Shown: piece after piece, positions 54,163 to 61,752 of the stretch
Numbering within the stretch: the first letter of the stretch is position 1
Layout of the letters: every line of letters starts with the position of its first letter
NCBI RefSeq assembly: GCF_042651565.1
Contig: NZ_JBHSDF010000004.1
Reading direction: 5' to 3' (one strand)
Length of the DNA: 64,000 nucleotides
From: Salinispirillum marinum
GTDB taxonomy: Bacteria; Pseudomonadota; Gammaproteobacteria; Pseudomonadales; Natronospirillaceae
Program-made: the position numbers and the translations under genes
The notes under the pieces: model-generated
The model's input: the letters and a program-made list of their open reading frames with translations, nothing else
What the model was told of the DNA's origin: nothing
Database searches by the model: none

Positions 54163-54546
54163 TTATTTTGCTTCGTCGATCATCAGCATGGTTTTCTCTT
54201 CGACTTCCTGAGCCGTTTGGGCCAACGACGCATCATCCGACAACGCCGACAGCATTTGAGCTGGTTTAATAAGGCCAATCTTCGTCGTCATGTTTTCAGT
54301 AAACACCGAAATCCGACACGGCAATGCCATGTTGAGCCGCATATCGGCAGAAAGAACCTTAGCAGCCTGAACGGGATTACAGACTTCAAATACCTTGCAC
54401 TGCTCCTCAAATGCAATGCCCTTGCTGCGCAGGGTTGCCCCCAAATCATGGATGTGCAGCACTCCAAATCCATTGCGAGCAACGGCTGTTTCTAGGTCTG
54501 TTACTGCCTGCTCAAACGATTTTGGTGTTTCAACGATGTAGTACAT
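54163..54546 (-). CDS. DUF302 domain protein
   Basis: A 127-residue protein of the DUF302 (TT1751-like) fold: MYYIVETPKSFEQAVTDLETAVARNGFGVLHIHDLG, then CKVFEVCNPVQAAKVLSADMRLNMALPCRISVF. The two-residue CP/PC pattern and the 'alpha-beta dimer' profile are typical. Function is unknown; the family often accompanies redox or metal-related genes. AGAGAGG lies 9 bp before the chosen ATG; an upstream ATG at 54588 lacks one. Confidence 0.85.
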   Translation of the reverse strand: MYYIVETPKSFEQAVTDLETAVARNGFGVLHIHDLGATLRSKGIAFEEQCKVFEVCNPVQAAKVLSADMRLNMALPCRISVFTENMTTKIGLIKPAQMLSALSDDASLAQTAQEVEEKTMLMIDEAK

Positions 54547-54600
54547 GGTATTTAGCCTCTCTGAATTGATGTGAAATAATGCCGACATGTGCAGCTACGG

Positions 54601-54631
54601 ATTGGTAGTGAAACCGTTTAAAAATTGGTAG
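54601..54631. repeat. Direct repeat ATTGGTAG
   Basis: Two exact 8-bp copies start at 54601 and 54624, in the gap between DUF302 and the SIR2 gene. This is short enough to be chance. The rest of 54547-54770 holds no gene I can support. Confidence 0.25.
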
Positions 54632-54770
54632 AAATCGAACGCAACTAACCAGTTTCTGACTTCAGGTCAGGAGGGTTTTCTACAGCCTCAACGTTTGCAG
54701 CCTGCGCGCCCACGGAATGGAGCCGATGGTGCAATGTAGTAGGCGTCGCCGTGCCTGCATTGGTTATGAA

Positions 54771-55859
54771 TTACGTGCGACCTGGAAAAAAATTTCGAAT
54801 GTCGCCAATAGCCTCAGAAAAGACCATAGGCTTGTATTCGAAGCGAGCTAGAGCGCCTGGGCCGAGCATATCTTTAAATCGACTTTCTGTGACACCGGAC
54901 TGATCAGGGTTATAAACGACAACCTTTTTTAGAAGCGTTTCACCAACGGTACCAAGTCCGTAAAGGAGCCTGAAAAATGCGTCCGTCTCAGGCAATGAGT
55001 AACCAATGATGAAAATATACTCCGCTTCTTCTAGGTGTTTGGCCGTATCGCTCCAAATGCTCGCTAGTGTTTGATGATAATCGGCTTTGTTCCAAGCCGG
55101 CGGCACAATGACAGGCTCCGGATTAACTTCCACATCAGTGTGCTTAGAGTAATATTCCTGCAATTGACTGCCCACTGGCATTTTGCAAGTACCTTGCTCT
55201 TCAAACCCGTTGTAAGAATATTTGCTGAAGTACTGTTGGATAGTTAGCGGCTCAACTGCTCCCGAACTCTTACGCACAGCCCAGTTTAACGAACCATGGA
55301 GCTTTAGAAGCGGTACTTGATAATGAGCCTGCACGCTTGGCCCGAATCCATAGATTGGACCGAGGCCAGCCCGATACATAGCAACGTCTAGAGCGATATC
55401 GTAATTAAACGAAACGATCGCGGGAACAATCGCTGGATTCGCATCTTTGCTCAAATAAAGAAGTAGTTCCGAAAAGTTAGAATAACTACTCGGCGCCAGA
55501 ATGCGGTTTTTCCGCGTAGGGAAGTCGATTGTCTGCTCAAGCGTCACAACAATTAGCTCTTTGAGTGATGCTATGACCTGGGGGATTTCCGCTTTATTGA
55601 ACCCTGGTAGTTTTCCGAGAGCATTAGCGATTTCTAGAGCCGTAAAAATAGACTCGATATTGTTCAAATCAAGCTGAGACTTTGAGTGGACTGCTTGCAT
55701 GGATGCTATTGCCCGAAAGACCCTTTTGAAATCGTCGTTTTTTCCCGGAACCTGATTCGTACCTAAAAGCCTCGAGGCCGTATCAAGAAAATCATTCATT
55801 AACGGAGCGCCGCAGTCTTTTGATGCTCCGGCACCTAAAATAAATACGATTTCACTCAT
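54771..55859 (-). CDS. SIR2-like domain protein, putative NADase effector
   Basis: A 362-residue single-domain protein of the SIR2-like (SIR2_2) group. The NAD-binding loop GAGAS is at residues 9-13, Asn152 and Asp154 lie in SFNYDIALD, the catalytic-type His188 is in LLKLHGSLNW, and the Rossmann strand FIIGYSLPETD is at 283-293. In antiviral SIR2 proteins the corresponding Asn and His are needed for NAD hydrolysis. No zinc cysteine module of deacetylating sirtuins is present, which favours NADase over deacetylase. No ribosome site is evident before the ATG. It lies 92 bp downstream of the HEPN-like gene on the same strand. Defence function is inferred. Confidence 0.82.
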   Translation of the reverse strand: MSEIVFILGAGASKDCGAPLMNDFLDTASRLLGTNQVPGKNDDFKRVFRAIASMQAVHSKSQLDLNNIESIFTALEIANALGKLPGFNKAEIPQVIASLKELIVVTLEQTIDFPTRKNRILAPSSYSNFSELLLYLSKDANPAIVPAIVSFNYDIALDVAMYRAGLGPIYGFGPSVQAHYQVPLLKLHGSLNWAVRKSSGAVEPLTIQQYFSKYSYNGFEEQGTCKMPVGSQLQEYYSKHTDVEVNPEPVIVPPAWNKADYHQTLASIWSDTAKHLEEAEYIFIIGYSLPETDAFFRLLYGLGTVGETLLKKVVVYNPDQSGVTESRFKDMLGPGALARFEYKPMVFSEAIGDIRNFFPGRT

Positions 55860-55897
55860 TCGATAGCATCACTATGCGCATACCTCTGACACGGCGA

Positions 55898-55924
55898 GCG
55901 GCTTTGTAGTGAAGGCTAAGCCGC
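55898..55924. repeat. Inverted repeat between the HEPN and SIR2 genes
   Basis: GCGGCTT and AAGCCGC (7 bp) flank a 13-base loop in the 92-bp gap of the operon. It may reduce or tune SIR2 expression. No T-run follows. Confidence 0.45.
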
Positions 55925-55951
55925 AACGAAAAAGCGCCATGATTGGCAATG

Positions 55952-56560
55952 TTAAGGCTCACCTTCGCTTTGGCAACTAATCTCCACTTGCTGAGTAATT
56001 GCCAACAAGTATCTCTCATAGTTCGTTTCTAACTGAAGGCGTTTATACTCATCAACGAGCAATTCGAAGACCATTTTAAGATGACGGGCAAACTTATCAA
56101 AAATCACCGGATCGTCCAGACGGCCTCCATCGAATTTCGCCATTTTTTCGTCCCATTCATGCGCTAAAAAATTCCGTGTAACCGCGAGATTTTTCAGCTT
56201 CTTTTCAAGAGAAGCGTTGATTAGAGCAAATTCTTTGAGGGCTTCTATCCGTTGCCGAAAAGGCAGTTTACGAGCTAAAAAAGCTTGGTCGTCATACTTC
56301 GAGGAGCTTGCGCTAAGAATATGCAAGTTCAAGCACTCGGTCACTAGAAACTCAAGTTTGGCGAAGGCAGAAAGGATCTTTCCCCGATCTAGTTTCTCGA
56401 CATCAGCATAACCAAACTCATTTGAGTACTCTGTCCATGAGTATCTGCCATCGTATATCCTGAAGAAATGATTCTCACTAATCACGAAAACTCTAATAGT
56501 CGGGTCTGGAGCAGACATACCCCTAATCGCTTCAAACAACTTTTTTGCAGTCTCCTCCAC
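55952..56560 (-). CDS. HEPN-like protein, putative RNase
   Basis: A 202-residue helical protein I cannot assign to a named family. A C-terminal four-helix region carries RNFLAH at residues 129-134, the R-N-x3-H form of the HEPN RNase motif. It is preceded by helices around 60-80 and 100-125 and followed by FDKFARHLKMVFELLVDEYKRL, which fits a HEPN bundle. The N-terminal 55 residues look like a small beta-containing domain. The start is GTG with AGGAG 10 bp upstream. It is the first gene of an operon with the SIR2-like gene and is divergent from the recombinase. It could be an RNase toxin, a sensor or an antitoxin-like partner. Base use is more AT-rich than in flanking core genes. Confidence 0.65.
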   Translation of the reverse strand: MEETAKKLFEAIRGMSAPDPTIRVFVISENHFFRIYDGRYSWTEYSNEFGYADVEKLDRGKILSAFAKLEFLVTECLNLHILSASSSKYDDQAFLARKLPFRQRIEALKEFALINASLEKKLKNLAVTRNFLAHEWDEKMAKFDGGRLDDPVIFDKFARHLKMVFELLVDEYKRLQLETNYERYLLAITQQVEISCQSEGEP

Positions 56561-56712
56561 TACCCTATGTCTCCTGACGCCCTAACAGCTTTTATTCATG
56601 CACATGAGCACGGCTGGCCAGCTCAAAGGCCCTTGTTTTACTTGGCCTCTCTGAAATTGCTGCCAGAAAACCCCAGTCAATGCATTTCATCGTAGCAGAA
56701 AAAACCGCACAT

Positions 56713-56742
56713 GCACGCAAAAGGGCCTGGTAATTTGCGTGC
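56713..56742. repeat. 9-bp perfect inverted repeat between the HEPN and recombinase genes
   Basis: GCACGCAAA and TTTGCGTGC are separated by 12 bp, in the 280-bp divergent promoter region. It could be an operator or a recombinase arm/core site. The region otherwise holds only a possible 42-codon frame (56567-56695) that I do not trust. Confidence 0.5.
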
Positions 56743-56840
56743 TGAATGATCTACGGTGGTGCCGTCACGCGTTGATCAGTTGAATTTCTGCGCCATTGCA
56801 CCGATGATTCCCCTACCCGTTTTCATCTACGAGCCTGTTC

Positions 56841-58088
56841 ATGCTGAATGCTGCCTTACGTGTACCGCCCTCGCCCATTTTTGACCAAATGGAGTTCATG
56901 CCCGATGCGTTCTCCGGGCGGCGTGAGGCGTTGCCGCATTATGTGCAGTCGCCGTTTCCAGAAGACTACTGGCTGAGCTTGCGCTTTTTGCTGTCTTATG
57001 ATGGTTCTACCGCGACGTTCAATGCCTATCGCCGAGAAATCGAGCGGTTGCTGCAATGGTGTTGGCTGGTGCAAGAAAAGAGCGTGTGTGCGTTGAAGCG
57101 CGACGACATCGAGAAGTTCATTAAGTTCTGTATGGAGCCACCGCGCGCTTGGATTGGCACCAAGAACTGTGCGCGCTTTGTGGGGCCGGATGATCTACGT
57201 AAGCCTCATGAGGACTGGCGGCCTTTTGTGGCTTCCGTCAGCAAGGTGCAAGCGCGTGCCGGTATGCATGCGGATACGGCGGACTACGCGCCCAGCCAGT
57301 CGGCTTTGAAAAGCCTGTTCGCTATCCTCTCAAGTTACTTTAACTTTCTGATTCAGGAAGAAGCCATTGGGTCTAACCCTGTGGCGTTGATTCGGCAAAA
57401 GAGCAAGTTTTTGGTCACGACATCGCGCCGCGAGGTGCGTCGGTTAAGCAATTTGCAGTGGGATTTTGTGCTGGAAACCGCCGGTATGATGGCGGCAGAA
57501 GACCCGGCCAAGCACGAGCGCACTCTGTTTGTGATGCAATGTTTGTACGCGATGTATTTGCGGATTTCAGAATTAGTAGCAGACGAACGCAATGTGCCGT
57601 TGATGACGGACTTCCGCCGCGACAGCGACAATAACTGGTGGTTTGAAGTAGTCGGTAAAGGTAACAAGGAACGTTCGATCAGTGTGTCGGAAGCGATGCT
57701 GGTTGCGCTGAAGCGCTATCGTCGCCATTTGGGGTTAACGCCCATGCCGGTTTCGGGTGAGCGTACGCCCTTGGTGCCGACGCTGGGCGGTAAAAAGCCG
57801 GTGACATCCACGCGGCATATTCGCGCTATTGTGCAGTTGTGTTTTGATACAGCGGTGGAGCGGATGCGCTTGGAAGGCTTGGAAGATGAGTCGCATGAGT
57901 TGCAGGCCGCAACGGTACACTGGCTGCGCCATACGGGGATTTCAGAAGATGTGAAGTTTCGGCCGGTTGACCATGTGCGGGATGACGCGGGCCACGCGAG
58001 CAGTTTAACGACCGACCGCTACATTGATGCAGAACGACGCGCCCGGCATGCCAGTGCGCGTCATAAGCCGATGAAGACGGAGAGTTAA
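56841..58088 (+). CDS. Tyrosine recombinase/integrase
   Basis: A 415-residue site-specific recombinase. The N-terminal SAM-like DNA-binding domain covers about 45-195. The catalytic set is complete: Arg241 (YLRISEL), Lys273 in the beta-hairpin VGKGNKERS, His360 and Arg363 (HWLRHT), His385 (GHASS) and the nucleophile Tyr394 (TDRYID). It is longer than integron integrases and not next to a tRNA. It ends 4 bp inside the convergent toxin gene. The start has a poor ribosome site, so a later ATG (codon 17 or 20) is possible. It may have mobilised this region or be a resident solitary recombinase. Confidence 0.9.
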   Translation: MLNAALRVPPSPIFDQMEFMPDAFSGRREALPHYVQSPFPEDYWLSLRFLLSYDGSTATFNAYRREIERLLQWCWLVQEKSVCALKRDDIEKFIKFCMEPPRAWIGTKNCARFVGPDDLRKPHEDWRPFVASVSKVQARAGMHADTADYAPSQSALKSLFAILSSYFNFLIQEEAIGSNPVALIRQKSKFLVTTSRREVRRLSNLQWDFVLETAGMMAAEDPAKHERTLFVMQCLYAMYLRISELVADERNVPLMTDFRRDSDNNWWFEVVGKGNKERSISVSEAMLVALKRYRRHLGLTPMPVSGERTPLVPTLGGKKPVTSTRHIRAIVQLCFDTAVERMRLEGLEDESHELQAATVHWLRHTGISEDVKFRPVDHVRDDAGHASSLTTDRYIDAERRARHASARHKPMKTES

Positions 58089-58384
58089 GAAGCTTGGTAG
58101 CCCGCTTCCTTTTGATGCCGGACAGCAAGTACGGTCGCTGTTTCACCATTGAAGCGGTAAAGAACGATATAGCCACTAGTTCCGAATTCGATCAGCCATT
58201 CCCGGAACTCCGGACTCATATCTTCAAGAGGGCGTCCGGCCTCGGGTTGGTGCGCTAAAATTTTAACGCCAGCCCGTATAGTTTTTATGGCACGGCGAGC
58301 TGCGTCTTCATCTTTCTGATTCAAGAATCGATATAACCGCTGCACATCCAAAAGCGCTGGCGGTGCCCAAATCAATCGTGACAC
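58085..58384 (-). CDS. RelE/ParE-type toxin
   Basis: A 99-residue toxin of the ParE/RelE fold: VIWAPPALLDVQRLYRFL-like N terminus (LIWAPPALLDVQRLYRFL), AGRPLEDMSPEFREWLIEFG, then YIVLYRFNGETATVLAVRHQKEAGY, matching ParE more than ribosome-cutting RelE. The target (gyrase or ribosome) is not decidable. It overlaps the antitoxin gene by 13 bp. Confidence 0.9.
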   Translation of the reverse strand: MSRLIWAPPALLDVQRLYRFLNQKDEDAARRAIKTIRAGVKILAHQPEAGRPLEDMSPEFREWLIEFGTSGYIVLYRFNGETATVLAVRHQKEAGYQAS

Positions 58385-58644
58385 TTAGGCATTTCCGCAT
58401 CAACACCGGCTTCAAGCTTCGCCAACCACTCGTCGGCTTCTTCGAGTGTTAGGTGAAGTCCGTTTTCTTGGTAAGCCTTCCAAGCTTGTAAGGCATCGTC
58501 TTTAAAGGCTTCGCGCTTTTCTTCCCTCTCAACGTAATCTCGGATGGCTTCGCGCATGATCCAATGCGAAGAACGTTGCCGCACTTCTGCTAAATGCTGG
58601 ACTCTATTTCTCAAATCATCGTCAAGTTTTACTGATGTCGCCAT
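58372..58644 (-). CDS. Ribbon-helix-helix antitoxin
   Basis: A 90-residue protein beginning MATSVKLDDDLRNRVQHLAE, a CopG/ParD-like ribbon-helix-helix DNA-binding fold, followed by an acidic helical tail (LTLEEADEWLAKLEAGVD) that would bind the toxin. The ATG at 58644 is chosen because it starts at the ribbon; an ATG at 58719 adds 25 residues and runs through the operator. Typical autoregulated type II antitoxin. Confidence 0.9.
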   Translation of the reverse strand: MATSVKLDDDLRNRVQHLAEVRQRSSHWIMREAIRDYVEREEKREAFKDDALQAWKAYQENGLHLTLEEADEWLAKLEAGVDAEMPKCHD

Positions 58645-58664
58645 GTCGTTACCACGAGTATCAA

Positions 58665-58677
58665 AAGGTAGTACCTT
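58665..58677. promoter_or_regulatory. Probable operator of the toxin-antitoxin operon
   Basis: AAGGTA-G-TACCTT is a perfect inverted repeat 21 bp before the antitoxin ATG, the place where RHH antitoxins repress their own promoter. Confidence 0.55.
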
Positions 58678-58739
58678 CGAATACGATAGCATAAAGTATT
58701 TTTTACGGAAATGACTCAAACGTACACAAAGTGAGATGC

Positions 58740-58759
58740 GGGCGGCTCGTTCGCCGCCC
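58740..58759. repeat. GC-rich palindrome after ybiT (REP-like)
   Basis: GGGCGGC and GCCGCCC flank 6 bases, 11 bp beyond the ybiT stop. It resembles REP elements in form. No T-run follows. No second copy was noticed in the window. Confidence 0.45.
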
Positions 58760-58770
58760 CTACGAGTGGC

Positions 58771-60357
58771 TTAAACCACGCCTTGGCTACGCAGGTATTC
58801 TTCGTAGTTGCCTTGGAAGTCCACCAACCCTTGCGGGGTGAAATCCAGAATACGCGTGGCCAGCGATGAAACAAACTCGCGGTCGTGGCTGACGAAGATC
58901 AGCGTGCCGGGGTAGTTTTCTAACGCCAGGTTCAAGGATTCAATAGATTCCATATCCAGGTGGTTGGTGGGTTCGTCCATCAGCATAACATTGGGGTTGA
59001 TCAGGCTGAGTTTGCCAAACAGCATGCGGCCTTTTTCACCACCCGAAATTATTTTCACTGATTTCAGAACGTCGTCATTCGAGAACAACATGCGGCCCAA
59101 TGCGCCGCGCACCAGTTGTTCGTCGCCTTTGGTCCATTGCTTCATCCAGTCAAACAGATTGGACTCATACGAGAAGTCGTAGGTGTGGTCCTGCGCAAAG
59201 TATCCGATTTCGGCTTGTTCGGCCCATTTCACGGTGCCGGAATCCGGTTTTAGGTCACCGTACAGGCAACGCAGCAGGGTAGTTTTACCCGCGCCGTTTG
59301 GTCCGATGATGGCGATACGCTCCCCCGCTTCTACTTGCAGGTTGAGCTTGCTGAACAGGGTGTTACCATCGAAGCCTTTGGATACGTCTTCAAGGGTGAC
59401 CGCTTGGCGGTGCAGCTTTTTATTCTGTGTGAAACGAATGTAGGGGCTGACCCGCGACGAGGGTTTCACTTCGTCCAATTTGATTTTCTCAATCTGCTTG
59501 GCACGCGAAGTAGCCTGTTTGGCTTTAGAGGCGTTTGCCGAGAACCGGCTAACAAACTGTTGTAAATCAGCTATTTGCGCTTTCTTCTTCGCGTTTTCTC
59601 CTAACAGGCGTTCACGCGCTTGCGTGGCTGCGGTCATGTATTCGTCGTAATTGCCGGGATAAACGCGCAATTCACCATAGTCCAAATCGGCCATGTGCGT
59701 ACACACGCTGTTCAGAAAGTGACGGTCGTGCGAAATAATGATGATGGTGCTTTTACGCTGCACCAGAATGTTTTCCAGCCAACGGATGGTGTTGATGTCG
59801 AGGTTGTTGGTGGGCTCGTCGAGCAAGAGCACATCCGGGTCGGCGAACAAAGCTTGCGCGAGCAAAACGCGCAATTTCCAACCGGGTGCGACTTCACTCA
59901 TGGGGCCGAAATGCTGTTCCAGCGGAATGTCCAAACCTAACAGCAATTCACCGGCACGGGCTTCGGCGGTATAGCCGTCCATTTCGGCGAATTCAACTTC
60001 CAGCTCCGCCACTTTCATGCCGTCTTCTTCGGACATTTCAGGCAGTGAGTAAATACGGTCACGTTCGGCTTTTACCCGCCAGAGATCTTCGTGCCCCATG
60101 ATCACGGTGTCGATCACGCTGAATTCTTCGTAGGCGAATTGGTCCTGCTTCAATTTACCGACCCGCAGATTGGGTTCCAACATGACCTGACCGGAAGATG
60201 GCACTAAATCGCGGCCCAGTATTTTCATGAAGGTAGATTTGCCGCAGCCGTTCGCGCCAATGAGGCCATAGCGGTTGCCGTTGTTGAATTTTACGGAGAC
60301 GTTTTCAAACAGCGGTTTGGCACCAAACTGCATGGTGATGTTGGCGGTAGAGATCAC
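58771..60357 (-). CDS. ybiT: ABC-F ATPase YbiT
   Basis: A soluble ribosome-associated ABC-F protein of 528 residues, very similar in text to E. coli YbiT (530). Walker A motifs are GANGCGKST and GPNGAGKTT; the first signature is degenerate (EVAPGWKLR) and the second intact (SGGEKGR), as in YbiT. The linker YPGNYDEYMTAATQARERLL is diagnostic, and Walker B pairs (LLLDEPTNNLD, MLMDEPTNHLD) are complete. It has no membrane domain. It probably modulates translating ribosomes. Confidence 0.94.
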   Translation of the reverse strand: MISTANITMQFGAKPLFENVSVKFNNGNRYGLIGANGCGKSTFMKILGRDLVPSSGQVMLEPNLRVGKLKQDQFAYEEFSVIDTVIMGHEDLWRVKAERDRIYSLPEMSEEDGMKVAELEVEFAEMDGYTAEARAGELLLGLDIPLEQHFGPMSEVAPGWKLRVLLAQALFADPDVLLLDEPTNNLDINTIRWLENILVQRKSTIIIISHDRHFLNSVCTHMADLDYGELRVYPGNYDEYMTAATQARERLLGENAKKKAQIADLQQFVSRFSANASKAKQATSRAKQIEKIKLDEVKPSSRVSPYIRFTQNKKLHRQAVTLEDVSKGFDGNTLFSKLNLQVEAGERIAIIGPNGAGKTTLLRCLYGDLKPDSGTVKWAEQAEIGYFAQDHTYDFSYESNLFDWMKQWTKGDEQLVRGALGRMLFSNDDVLKSVKIISGGEKGRMLFGKLSLINPNVMLMDEPTNHLDMESIESLNLALENYPGTLIFVSHDREFVSSLATRILDFTPQGLVDFQGNYEEYLRSQGVV

Positions 60358-60453
60358 AGTGTGTTGTATTCCAAAAAATGAGCGACAGGGGTTAGACCCG
60401 TGAAAGACCGCGCATTCTAGCGGAAATGCACTGCGCCTACCATGGCAAAGCGA

Positions 60454-61194
60454 TTACAAATTCGCCAAGGCGCGGTTAAACAAGGCAATGGTGCGCGGAT
60501 CCACGTTCATGCTGCACATCAGGTAGCGTTCTTCGCCATCGGGCATGTCGGGTGGGGTGAGCAGTTGAAATTGGGCGGCGCTGAGGTCGGGCAAGGCAAA
60601 TACAGCTTCCGCTTCTTCCGGGGCGACAAACATGTAGTCGGCCCGTCCGGTAGCAATTTGACGAAACAGCGTGAGGTTTTCGGCAGCCGACTGCAAGGAC
60701 ACCGGGTCGTATTCCGCAATCAGGTAATCCAGGAATTCGCCGTAGGAATAACCGACTTTGGTATTGAGGATCAGTCGTCGGTCGGCCAATACATCGTGCA
60801 ATGTCCGGTTGGATCGAAACAGCGGATGCGCGGTGCGGGTAAGTATGGCAATGGGTTGGTCTTGGTACAGCGCGTCACTGAACTGGGCAAACCGTTCGCG
60901 TTGGTTGTTTTTGAACCAGCCAATGCCGCAGTCGGCACCAGAATTTTGTTCTATCAGGGTGAGTTGCCGGGCGGCGGGTGTCTCGATCCAGCGATAATTT
61001 AACCCAGCCGCATCCAGGGCGGCGATAACTCGAGTAGCTGTAAGGCCCTTCAAGGCACCCTCTTCCTCATACATGTATGGAAAGCGTTCGTTGTAATGTA
61101 CGGTAATAAGCTGTGTGCGTTGAGCGAGAGCAAAGGGTGCAGCAACGATAGCAGCAAACGTGACCGCGAACGCCGCTAGAACCAGCCTTTTCAT
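60454..61194 (-). CDS. Periplasmic solute-binding protein (family 3-like)
   Basis: A 246-residue secreted binding protein: signal MKRLVLAAFAVTFAAIVAAPFALA/QR, then ITVHYNERFPYMYEEEGALKGLTATRVIAAL, the amino-acid binding protein pattern, and NTKVGYSYGEFLDYLIAEYDP. No permease or ATPase genes adjoin, so it is an orphan, possibly sensory. An ATG at 61266 adds a polar leader; I prefer 61194. Confidence 0.82.
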   Translation of the reverse strand: MKRLVLAAFAVTFAAIVAAPFALAQRTQLITVHYNERFPYMYEEEGALKGLTATRVIAALDAAGLNYRWIETPAARQLTLIEQNSGADCGIGWFKNNQRERFAQFSDALYQDQPIAILTRTAHPLFRSNRTLHDVLADRRLILNTKVGYSYGEFLDYLIAEYDPVSLQSAAENLTLFRQIATGRADYMFVAPEEAEAVFALPDLSAAQFQLLTPPDMPDGEERYLMCSMNVDPRTIALFNRALANL

Positions 61195-61313
61195 GCTTAA
61201 TCGATCGCAAAAACGCCTTGCTCTAAAAACCTTATTCACTGTGATCTGCCCTTCTGCCCAACACATGCCAATATTCCCTATTCACATTAACGCTCTACGC
61301 TAGCGTAGTTCAC

Positions 61314-61733
61314 TTAGCCCAATGCTGCTTTGATTTTCTCCGCATTGACTTTCAAAACTTCCGGATCACCCTGAACCATGGCATGCGGTTGACGCAACAT
61401 TGCCAGTGAGCCAGGAATTACATGGAAATGCAGGTGCGGTACGGTTTGCCCTGCTCCAGCACCGTTCAACTGGAAAAGTACGACGCCCGGGCCTTGCATG
61501 GCCTTGTCAACAGCAGCCGCGATCTTTTTCGTGGTTTTGATCACGGCGGCTGCGCCTTCGTCGGATAAATCCATCAGCGTTTCTGCGGGCTCTTTAGGAA
61601 TTACCAAGGTATGCCCGTCGCACTGCGGCATAATGTCCATAAAAGCCATGGTGTGGTCATCTTCATACACTTTGATGCATGGCAGCTCACCGCGCAGGAT
61701 TTTGGCGAAAATATTGTTGTTGTCGTAGGACAT
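61314..61733 (-). CDS. HIT-family nucleotide hydrolase
   Basis: A 139-residue histidine-triad protein. The triad HLHFHVIPG (H-x-H-x-H) follows QLNGAGAGQTVPH, and NIFAKILRGELPCIKVYEDDHTMAFMDIMP is the N-terminal pattern of Hint proteins. It hydrolyses AMP-linked substrates; the physiological target is unknown. Confidence 0.92.
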   Translation of the reverse strand: MSYDNNNIFAKILRGELPCIKVYEDDHTMAFMDIMPQCDGHTLVIPKEPAETLMDLSDEGAAAVIKTTKKIAAAVDKAMQGPGVVLFQLNGAGAGQTVPHLHFHVIPGSLAMLRQPHAMVQGDPEVLKVNAEKIKAALG

Positions 61734-61752
61734 GCTCAGTCTCCCTAAAAAT

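Noticed and set aside
56567..56695. Possible 42-codon gene upstream of the recombinase
   Set aside because: No ribosome site and no recognised family; it begins next to the HEPN start on the other strand.
53734..56840. Possible integron cassette array
   Set aside because: Sequences like GTTAGGC and GCCTTAAC occur, but they lie inside coding text or lack paired R'/R'' boxes with attC-type folding, and the recombinase is longer than IntI.
56841..58088. Prophage
   Set aside because: A recombinase alone, with no structural, lysis or replication phage genes in the window.
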